NCBI GenBank assembly: GCA_900314765.1
Contig: OMWN01000024.1
Location: 1-64,000 of the forward strand
DNA: 64,000 nt
Reading direction: 5' to 3'
DNA from: an uncultured Selenomonadales bacterium
GTDB lineage: Bacteria; Bacillota; Negativicutes; Selenomonadales; Selenomonadaceae
In this document: positions 55,575-62,689 of the stretch, one piece after another
How the letters are laid out: the number at the start of each line of letters is the position of its first letter
Position numbering within the stretch: position 1 is the stretch's first letter
Notes under the pieces: model-generated
The model's database searches: none
Seen by the model: the letters and a program-made list of their open reading frames with translations, nothing else
What the model was told of the DNA's origin: nothing
Program-made: the position numbers and the translations under genes

Positions 55575-56468
55575 TCACAAAATAATTTTCCCACGCCCGT
55601 TAGCCTTGCTGTTTATCATCCTACTCGCAGCTATACGATGAATAATTTGCCTGCCATATAATTCATCGAAAAAATCATCGTTCTGATTTTCATTTTTAGG
55701 ATCAGAGTTACTCAGCAAAACGTGAGCGCCTTTGTTAATCAATTTCTGAACAAAGTCTGCGAGTTCCTTTTGCGCATTGTCATCAAAGCCGCCCGCTGTA
55801 TAGTTGGTGAATGAAGACGTCTGATTGAGCGGTCTATATGGCGGGTCAAAATATGCAAAAGTTTTATCGTCTATGAAATTCGCCGATTTTTTATAGTCTG
55901 CGCAAACCATTTCCACATTTTGAAGCAATGACGATATTTTTCTCAGATTTTCTTCATCGCAGATTTTGGGATTTTTATATGCGCCTGAAGGTACGTTAAA
56001 CAGTCCTTTTTTATTTACGCGATAAAGACCATTGAAGCATGTGTGGTTGAGAAAAATAAATAATGCCGCACTTTCAATGCTGTCCTTGCTCGTGCCATCA
56101 TTAATTAATTCGTTGTATCTTGCTCGCTTTTCATAAAAAAATTCTTTTCGGCTAGCAGTGTCACGCGCCAAATATTTTTCCTCAAAAACATGAAGCATCT
56201 CAAGCAATGCATCGACGTGAGCTCTCACACTTTTATACATATTTATCAATTCGGGATTTATATCGCTGATATAGACTTCACGCATTTTATAATTTGATAG
56301 CACATCAAAAAGCACTGCCCCGCCGCCGATGAATGGCTCAGCATATTTGTCTATGTCGTTGCCTAAATCCTTCGGATAGCGCGCAACTATCTCATTCACG
56401 ATTTGACCCTTGCCGCCAGCCCATTTCACTATTGGATGCACCTTCGTCAGCGCTGAACTATTTTCCAC
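55575..56468 (-). CDS. DpnM/Dam-like adenine methyltransferase, short C-terminus
   Basis: A 297-residue m6A methylase of the Dam/DpnM class. SAM motif KWAGGKGQIVNEIVARYP and AEPFIGGGAV, target-reading HTCFNGLYRVNKKGLFNVP, catalytic FAYFDPPYRPLNQTSSF (DPPY 208-211). These match DpnM, which methylates GATC. The end GRGKIIL is about 8 residues shorter than in DpnM, where the last strand continues. The stop abuts a DpnI remnant, so the gene was clipped by recombination. GTG start behind AGGGG. If active on GATC it would make the genome a DpnI target. Confidence 0.88.
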   Translation of the reverse strand: MENSSALTKVHPIVKWAGGKGQIVNEIVARYPKDLGNDIDKYAEPFIGGGAVLFDVLSNYKMREVYISDINPELINMYKSVRAHVDALLEMLHVFEEKYLARDTASRKEFFYEKRARYNELINDGTSKDSIESAALFIFLNHTCFNGLYRVNKKGLFNVPSGAYKNPKICDEENLRKISSLLQNVEMVCADYKKSANFIDDKTFAYFDPPYRPLNQTSSFTNYTAGGFDDNAQKELADFVQKLINKGAHVLLSNSDPKNENQNDDFFDELYGRQIIHRIAASRMINSKANGRGKIIL

Positions 56469-56501
56469 AATTATTTCCCCTCATATAATAATTACTCCTT
56501 A

Positions 56502-57248
56502 TTATAATTTTGATCCAATGCAATGTCTATCCTCGCGCAAAATTCTCGTCCTGTCCATGTCGTACCCGTGGAACATCGCGTTATTGAAATGCTCCGCGAG
56601 ATGCATGTCGACGTCGAGCTCGTCGCCGTAGTGCTCGCGCACGTACATCTCCGCGCCGACGAGGAAGCCCGCACTGCCCATCGCGGGGTCCACGATGACG
56701 TCCGTCGGCTGCGGCGCCACCATCTCCACCATCATCTTGATGATGTGGCGCGGCGTACGAAACTGCCCGTTCGTGCCCGACGTCGCGATCTTCGAGAGCA
56801 GATACTCGTAGAGGTCGCCCTTGCTGTCCTCTTCATCGAGCGAAAGCGTGTCGATGCCCTCGATGATGGACGCGAGCATCGCAGGCGTCGGGATTTTGAA
56901 TATCGCGTCGCCCATGTACTTCGCATACGCCGAGTCACCGTCGGGGTGAAGCGACTTGATGAATGGAAACACGCCCTTCTCGACAATCGTGTATATCTCC
57001 TCCGCCGAGCCCAGCTGCTTGAACTTGCTCCAGCGGTACTGCTGCTGATCGGCACCGAACAGCGCATGATAATCGCTCATGCCCATCATCATCGCGTTCT
57101 TCTCCTGACGCGTCTCGATGTCATCCAGCTGCTTGATGAAAAGAAGATACGTGAACTGCTCAATCACCTCCAGCGGATTAGAGATTCCACCCGAGTAAAA
57201 TATATTCCAAATGCGGTCAATCTTGTTCCGCTCCTCGCCATGCAGCAT
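56502..57248 (-). pseudogene. hsdM: Type I methyltransferase HsdM, C-terminally truncated
   Basis: HsdM is normally about 490-530 residues. This 248-residue frame has the N-terminal helical domain (IWNIFYSGGISNPLEVIEQ, LLFIKQLDD), the SAM-binding region (TPRHIIKMMVEMVAPQPTDV and DPAMGSAGFLVGAEMY), and ends in GYDMDRT, where family members continue MLRI. After that the sequence is foreign. The catalytic NPPF motif is lost. An alternate frame (TGREFCARIDIALDQNYNKE) over the last 60 bases hints at a tail from another gene. Confidence 0.85.
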
Positions 57249-57556
57249 GATACCCCTCATTTCCCTGTCTCAGATTCATATATGATTCTAATTTGACATT
57301 CGCGTGAAAAATCCTTCTTTTTGTTGAAAAATTCTTCCTTCCGCATGCGTGCGATTGATGAGCAAAGCAAAAGAGGCTGTGCAGCAGCGAAAAACCGCAA
57401 ACTGCAACAGCCCCCTTTATCACGCCTATTCGTCGACCAACAAAGAGAAAGTTTGATATTGCCCTGCTTGCAAGCGAGCAGGGCATTTTCGCTATTTGCC
57501 ATACAAGGATAAATAAAATATTTATAGGAGTATAAACAAATTGTTTAAAATAAAAA
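57249..57556. other. Intergenic region upstream of hsdM
   Basis: Contains an imperfect stem (GGCTGTGCAGCAGC...GCAACAGCC, about 57371-57411) but no gene I can support. Confidence 0.4.
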
Positions 57557-57587
57557 AGGACTCTAGGGCAAAACCCTAGAGTCCTTG
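57557..57587 (-). terminator. Terminator of tRNA-Ser(UGA)
   Basis: AAGGACTCTAGGG-CAAAA-CCCTAGAGTCCTT, followed by T-run on the minus strand. Confidence 0.88.
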
Positions 57588-57592
57588 ATATT

Positions 57593-57683
<91 letters not shown>

Positions 57684-57843
57684 AGTATTGAGTTTGCGTG
57701 ATGCGAGGCTCTTGCCCTCGTCATTGCACCAAAATATTATAGCAAAATTTTCTCTGGCGTGTCAATAATAATTTCAAATTCGCATGAACGGTGCGTAGCA
57801 AAACAGCGTTGCATTGTTGTGAACGGCGTGGAGCTATAACGCG

Positions 57844-58407
57844 TTAGAATCCCATGAGGCCAAAGGCGAGGCCGAGCACGCCGGAGCCAAAGAGTATTTT
57901 GATGACGCTGACTTTTTTTGTTTTGGCGATGACGGCGAGCGCGAGTATCAGCAGGTTGCTTTTGTCGAAGGCGAGCCAGTCGGCGGGATGATGCTCAGTG
58001 TTCCAGAGCGCCAAGAGGACAAATCCCATGCCCGCGCTGATGATGAGCGCGACGACGGCAGGGCGCAGGCCGTTCAGCGCGCCGCGTATCGGGCCGATGT
58101 CGCCGTATTTGAAGAAGAAGTGTGCGACGATGAGGCAGAGGATGAACGACGGCGTGACGAAGCCGAGCGTCGCGCAGATGGCGCCCGTGAAGCCCGCGAT
58201 TTTCATGCCGACGAATGTCGCGGCGTTGATGCCGATGGGGCCCGGCGTCATCTGCGATATGGTGAATATGTCGATGAATTCGGAGAGCGTGAGCCAGTGA
58301 TACGTGTCGACGACGCTCGCCTCGATGAGCGGCATGGACGCGTAGCCGCCGCCGACGCAGAATATGCTGACTTTCGCGAATTCGATGAACAGTTCGAGAT
58401 AAATCAA
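57844..58407 (-). CDS. Chromate transporter family protein, half-size subunit 1
   Basis: A 187-residue membrane protein with one CHR domain (about six helices). Motifs FAKVSIFCVGGGYASMPLIE and ISQMTPGPIGINAATFVG are typical. Short-chain CHR proteins work as pairs of opposite topology and export chromate or carry related anions. It follows its partner by 17 bases. The start is a TTG after AAAGGA; moderate certainty on start. Confidence 0.88.
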   Translation of the reverse strand: MIYLELFIEFAKVSIFCVGGGYASMPLIEASVVDTYHWLTLSEFIDIFTISQMTPGPIGINAATFVGMKIAGFTGAICATLGFVTPSFILCLIVAHFFFKYGDIGPIRGALNGLRPAVVALIISAGMGFVLLALWNTEHHPADWLAFDKSNLLILALAVIAKTKKVSVIKILFGSGVLGLAFGLMGF

Positions 58408-58424
58408 GATGATTTAGTCCTTTC

Positions 58425-59072
58425 TCACGAATATTTCTTCTCGCGCATGAGGACGAGGCCGACGAGGCCGTCAATCAACACAAGCGCCATGATATTCACG
58501 TCGAAGAAGAAATTCGCGATGAATGTGATGACGATGATGGCGAGCGGCAGGATGAGCTTTTTCTTGAGCTGCTTTCGCACGAGGTCGATGGCGACGTTGA
58601 CGATGAGCGCCGTGGCGCCGCACTGCATGCCTTTGAGCACGAGCTCGATGTACGGGTTGTGCGCGACGGCGTCGTAGGCGAGCGAGATGAGCGAAATGGT
58701 GATGAGCGGCGGCAGTGCCGTCGCGAATGCCGCGACGAGCGCGCCGGGGATGCCGGCCATGCGGTAGCCCATGAGGACCGTCGAATTGATAGCGACGACG
58801 CCCGGCAGCGATTGGCCGATCGCGACGAGGTCGAGTGTCTCCTTGTCGGTGAGCCAGCCGTATTCGTCGACATATTTCGCGCGCAGCAGCGGGATGATGA
58901 CGTAGCCACCGCCGACGGTGAATGCGCTGATGAGAAACGTCGATGTGAACAGCGCCCTGTAGAAATGGTCGTAATTTTTTGGGTCCATCTTTGGGGTGTC
59001 GCCGTTGGAATCATTGGCGCCATTCACTTCGGCGGTCTCAATATTTTTTGTGGATTCTGATTTTTCGTCCAT
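58425..59072 (-). CDS. Chromate transporter family protein, half-size subunit 2
   Basis: A 215-residue protein with a hydrophilic N-terminus of about 38 residues and one CHR domain (FLISAFTVGGGYVIIPLLRA and IGQSLPGVVAINSTVLMGY). ATG at 59072 follows AAGGAA; upstream codons have no site. First gene of the chrA-type pair. Physiological anion unknown; these families are common in genomes not exposed to chromate. Confidence 0.88.
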   Translation of the reverse strand: MDEKSESTKNIETAEVNGANDSNGDTPKMDPKNYDHFYRALFTSTFLISAFTVGGGYVIIPLLRAKYVDEYGWLTDKETLDLVAIGQSLPGVVAINSTVLMGYRMAGIPGALVAAFATALPPLITISLISLAYDAVAHNPYIELVLKGMQCGATALIVNVAIDLVRKQLKKKLILPLAIIVITFIANFFFDVNIMALVLIDGLVGLVLMREKKYS

Positions 59073-59094
59073 TTGAAATTTTCCTTCATTAATA

Positions 59095-60057
59095 TTATTC
59101 GCTTTTTGTCGGGCGCAGGAACAGGTCAAACAGTGCCTCTTTCGCGTCCTTGCCGTGGCAGACAATCTGATTCACAGTGTTTGAGATGGGGAGCTCGACG
59201 TCGTATTTTTTCGCGAGGTTCACGAGCGCTTCGCTTGTTGGCACACCTTCGGCGAGTTTCGTTGACTTTATGCCGCGCATGAGGTTTTCACCGTAGCGGC
59301 GGTTGTTGCTGTGCGCGGAGAACAGTGTCGCCTCGTAGTCGCCGAGGTGCGAGAGACCGTAAATCGTCATGGGGTCGCCGCCCATTGCGCCGACGAGGCA
59401 CGAAAGCTCATGTGTGCCACGCGCCATGAGCGCGCCTTTGAGGCTCGCGTAGCCGACGCCGTCGAGCATTCCCGCAGCGAGGCCGATGACGTTTTTCGCG
59501 GCTGCGCCGATCTCCGTGCCGAGGAGGTCGGTGCCGTAGTAGAAGCGTATCAGCGGGCTTTTGAATGTATCGACGAGCTTTTTCGTGAGCTCGTCTTTTT
59601 TTGATGCGATGATCATGCAGTTCGGGATGCCGCGCATGAAGTCCTCGACGTGGCCGGGGCCAACCCATACGGCGATGTCGGCGTCTTCGCCAATCTCCTC
59701 AGAGAGCACAACGGAGAGTCGCTTGCCCGTGTCCATCTCGAGCCCTTTCATGCAGAGAACGAACGATTTTCCCTTGAGCGATATGGGGAGGGCGCGGAGC
59801 TCGCGGCCAAACGAGCGCAGTGACTGCGAGCTGATGGATATGATGATGGTGTCAGCAAATGTCACGGCGGCCATGAGGTCGCTCGTGAGCGCTACGGACT
59901 CGGGCAGCGTCAGATATTCGTTTTTGTGCGTTTCCATGAGCTCCTTTAGGTGGGCGGAGCCGGGGCGTCCCCAGAGCATGACGCGGTGGCCGATATGGTC
60001 GGCATGCCATGCGTGGAACGTGCCCCATCGCCCGCAGCCAAGCACAGAGATATTCAT
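59095..60057 (-). CDS. gpsA: Glycerol-3-phosphate dehydrogenase (NAD(P)+)
   Basis: Makes sn-glycerol-3-phosphate from DHAP for phospholipids. 320 residues. The Rossmann entry is LGCGRWGTFHAWHAD, where most GpsA have GxGxWG with Ala/Ser, so the second Gly-rich position reads C-G-R-W-G but still fits. The catalytic Lys/substrate region is ATGAAAKNV-like (GTEIGAAAKNVIGLAAGM), and a typical RGTHELSCL follows. ATG at 60057 behind AAGGAGTG. G3P made here could also supply the cytidylyltransferase at 48774, by inference only. Confidence 0.9.
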   Translation of the reverse strand: MNISVLGCGRWGTFHAWHADHIGHRVMLWGRPGSAHLKELMETHKNEYLTLPESVALTSDLMAAVTFADTIIISISSQSLRSFGRELRALPISLKGKSFVLCMKGLEMDTGKRLSVVLSEEIGEDADIAVWVGPGHVEDFMRGIPNCMIIASKKDELTKKLVDTFKSPLIRFYYGTDLLGTEIGAAAKNVIGLAAGMLDGVGYASLKGALMARGTHELSCLVGAMGGDPMTIYGLSHLGDYEATLFSAHSNNRRYGENLMRGIKSTKLAEGVPTSEALVNLAKKYDVELPISNTVNQIVCHGKDAKEALFDLFLRPTKSE

Positions 60058-60117
60058 GAGCTTCACTCCTTTGTTATAGGAAATGTTGTGTAATGGATTA
60101 TGCTAACAAAGTTTACG

Positions 60118-60840
60118 TCATCTGATGCCAGTGATGTCCTTTATGACCTCGCTCGCGATGATGAGTCCCGCCACGGACGGCACGAATGAGATGCTCGCGG
60201 GTGCTATCTTGCGGCTTCCCTTTTCGCTGTCGCCGATGATGGGTGAGCGCGGCGGCTCCGTGGAGTATACGACTTTGAGACTTTTTACGCCGCGTTTTTT
60301 GAGTTCGTGGCGCATGACTTTCGCGAGCGGGCAGACGCTCGTATTGTAGATGTCCGCCACTTCAAACCGCGTCGGGTCGAGCTTGTTGCCCGCGCCCATC
60401 GCGCTGATGATGGGGATGCCGCGCCTCTCGCATTCGACGGCGAGGCTGATTTTCGCCGCGACGGTATCGACGGCGTCGACGACATAGTCGTAGTCGAAAT
60501 CATCGCCGAAAAATTCGTCGGCGACGTAGGGCAGATACCGCCTGTCCATGCGCGTGACTTTCGCGGCGGGGTTGATGTCCACGATGCGCGCCGCCATGAC
60601 GGCGGTCTTTGGCTTGCCAATCGTGCTCGTCATCGCGTGTATCTGTCTGTTGATGTTCGTCACGTCCACCGTGTCGCCATCGACGAGCAGAAATCGCCCG
60701 ATGCCCGCGCGCGCAAGCGCCTCGCATACGAACGAGCCGACGCCGCCGACGCCGAAGATGGCGACACTTGCGTTGTTTATTTTTTCGACGGCATCCTCGC
60801 CTATGAGCCTTACTGTGCGAGAAAATCTTTCATCTGTCAT
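60118..60840 (-). CDS. tcdA: tRNA threonylcarbamoyladenosine dehydratase, TcdA/ThiF family
   Basis: A 240-residue E1-like protein that cyclises t6A37 in tRNA to ct6A using ATP. N-terminal FSRTVRLIGEDAVEKI, the ATP loop IFGVGGVGSFVCEALARAG, DTVDVTNINRQIHA and the catalytic region NTSVCPLAKVMRHELKKRG (Cys) match TcdA/YgdL. GAGG before the ATG. It stands alone between gpsA and an A repeat. Confidence 0.9.
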   Translation of the reverse strand: MTDERFSRTVRLIGEDAVEKINNASVAIFGVGGVGSFVCEALARAGIGRFLLVDGDTVDVTNINRQIHAMTSTIGKPKTAVMAARIVDINPAAKVTRMDRRYLPYVADEFFGDDFDYDYVVDAVDTVAAKISLAVECERRGIPIISAMGAGNKLDPTRFEVADIYNTSVCPLAKVMRHELKKRGVKSLKVVYSTEPPRSPIIGDSEKGSRKIAPASISFVPSVAGLIIASEVIKDITGIR

Positions 60841-60863
60841 TTGTTTTTACCTCAATTCAGCCA

Positions 60864-61122
60864 ACCCTCTCCGCCCCCTGCGGGGGCACCTCCCCCATAG
60901 TGGGAGGCATAGCGAAAGAGATGCTTTACGATATGATGAATAGTAAACGTCAGTCCATTACTTTATAGAGAATAAAGCAAGCTGCACGGTTTCAATTATG
61001 ATTAAAATTTATAATTACGCTATTGCTAATGAATCGATTTGGCATGAGTAAATAATCACAGCATCTGTGAAGCCAGCCTCCCCAATGGGGGAGGTGCCGA
61101 GCGAATGCGAGGCGGAGAGGGT
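60864..61122 (+). repeat. A-family palindromic element, copy 9
   Basis: Type-2 left module, type-1 right; ends ACCCTCTCCG/CGGAGAGGGT; 259 bases. It starts 23 bases upstream of the tcdA start, so it separates tcdA from any distal promoter. Confidence 0.87.
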
Positions 61123-61202
61123 TAGGATGTTGACATAGTTTAAAAGTTTTACGATTTCAAAAAATCAATTCAATAGCTTACTATGCGCCGATTGCGTGAA
61201 TG

Positions 61203-61880
61203 TCACATGAATTTCATGGCCTCGGATTTCGCGAGCTTGTCGCATATCTCGTTGTACTCGTTGCCCGCATGGCCTTTCACCCAATAAAATCGTATGGAGT
61301 GTCGCTGAAATTCGTCGTCGAATTCGAGCCAGAGGTCTTTGTTCTTGACAGGCGTGCCGAGCGATGTGATCCAGCCTTTCCGTTTCCAGCTCACGATCCA
61401 GTGCTTCACGAAAGCGTTTTGCAGATATTGGCTGTCAGCGTAGAAATCGACAGCCGAGCCGTCGGGGAGGAGCCGCAGCGCTTCGATGCCAGCGCGTAGC
61501 TCCATGCGATTGTTCGTCGTCGATGGCTCGCCGCCCGATATTTTTTTGATGGTGCCGTCCTTTCGGATGATGACAGCCGCATATCCGCCGGGGCCATCGG
61601 GATTGCTCAGGCAGGAGCCATCCGTGTAGATGATGTAGTCGGCAGGCGCCCTTTTCACAGACGCCGCATCATCGAGCGGTGACTTTCCTGTCGTCTTATT
61701 GTCAGCGGGGGGATTCAGTTTCATTTTCTTGCCGTGAAGCCACGCTTCGGCTTCGGTTTTCGTCATAAATCCTTTGAACACAGGCCGCTCGAAGCCTTCG
61801 ACGTATGATTTGCATTCGTCCCAGCTCGTGAAAATGCCGATTTTCCGCCCGCGCTTTACGGCGTAGAATTTTTTCGCCAT
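61203..61880 (-). CDS. rnhA: Ribonuclease H1 with N-terminal hybrid-binding domain
   Basis: Degrades RNA in RNA-DNA hybrids. 225 residues: the N-terminal RNase H1 binding domain (KKFYAVKRGRKIGIFTSW, FKGFMTKTEAEAWL), a linker, then the catalytic domain with YTDGSC (Asp), MELRAGIEAL (Glu), YADSQYLQNA (Asp) and GHAGNEYNEICDKLA (His, Asp). All four acidic/His ligands are present. ATG at 61880 behind AGGAGG. Confidence 0.95.
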   Translation of the reverse strand: MAKKFYAVKRGRKIGIFTSWDECKSYVEGFERPVFKGFMTKTEAEAWLHGKKMKLNPPADNKTTGKSPLDDAASVKRAPADYIIYTDGSCLSNPDGPGGYAAVIIRKDGTIKKISGGEPSTTNNRMELRAGIEALRLLPDGSAVDFYADSQYLQNAFVKHWIVSWKRKGWITSLGTPVKNKDLWLEFDDEFQRHSIRFYWVKGHAGNEYNEICDKLAKSEAMKFM

Positions 61881-61952
61881 GCGAAACCTCCTGCCTATAT
61901 CGAGATACAAAAAAAGCAGCCCTCTGGCTGCAACTTATATGAAAATCTTTCT

Positions 61953-62082
61953 AACGTCGGGCCGCAGCCCCAAGGCACCCTCACGGCACATAAGGTATCT
62001 CACTTACCGCTGCTTCCTTCCGGACCTGACGGGATTCATGAGGCCTCATTGCGCGAGACCCAGACGCTGCGGTCCGACCTTA
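61953..62082 (-). ncRNA. ffs: Signal recognition particle RNA (small bacterial type)
   Basis: The domain IV hairpin is unmistakable on the minus strand: GTCAGGTCCGGAAGGAAGCAGC. The ends pair (GTCGGACCGCAG with CTGCGGCCCGAC). Length about 130 bases gives a form without the Alu domain. The boundaries are set by pairing and may be off by some bases. Confidence 0.93.
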
Positions 62083-62099
62083 AAAAGAACTAAAATCAA

Positions 62100-62191
62100 T
62101 GGCGGAGAGTGAGAGATTCGAACTCTCGGTACAGCGTTCACCGTACACACGCTTTCCAGGCGTGCTCCTTCAACCACTCGGACAACTCTCC
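62100..62191 (-). tRNA. tRNA-Ser (anticodon GGA)
   Basis: Acceptor GGAGAGT/ACTCTCC, anticodon stem CACGC/GCGTG with loop CTGGAAA (GGA), a long variable arm, T-loop GTTCGAATC, discriminator G and encoded CCA. 92 bases. It lies directly upstream of ffs and probably shares its transcript. Confidence 0.95.
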
Positions 62192-62334
62192 AGTGCTCAA
62201 ATCATAGATGGGATAAACCCAAACCAAATATGAAGTTCACGCGATGCCACATCGCGACGCAAAATATATTATCATAAATCGAACGATAAAACAAGGGGAA
62301 AAGTGTATTTTTTGAAAATTAAGATGGTTTCATG

Positions 62335-62578
62335 ACCCTCTCCGCCCCCTGCGGGGGCACCTCCCCCAGAGTGGGAGGCATAGATTGATATTTTTTGCGC
62401 TTAAACTTAACGATTGAATCAAGTGTTTTTTACATTTTCATTAATCGATAATTTTGCTAAAACAAAAGGATTCACGCTTTCATGCATAGATTTTCAGCTA
62501 GTGTAAATAATCTCAGCATCTGTAAAGGCAGCCTCCCACTCTGGGGGAGGTGCCGAGCGAATGCGAGGCGGAGAGGGT
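62335..62578 (+). repeat. A-family palindromic element, copy 10
   Basis: ACCCTCTCCG with type-2 module on the left; type-1 module and CGGAGAGGGT on the right; 244 bases, between the P-type ATPase terminator and tRNA-Ser. Confidence 0.87.
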
Positions 62579-62609
62579 TATGTTTACGACTCACCTCAAA
62601 TAGCGAATC

Positions 62610-62647
62610 AAAAAAGCGACGCGCAAAAATTTTTGGCGTCGCTTTTT
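62610..62647 (-). terminator. Terminator of the P-type ATPase gene
   Basis: AAAAAAGCGACGC...GGCGTCGCTTTTT with T-run on the minus strand, 43 bases after the stop. Confidence 0.88.
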
Positions 62648-62689
62648 GATTCACATTTAAATTTTTTTGGCTCGATTATTCAGCGCGTG

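Noticed and set aside
57844-59072. Chromate transporter as one gene broken by a frameshift
   Set aside because: Each half has its own ribosome site and a complete CHR domain, as in known two-gene short-chain pairs.
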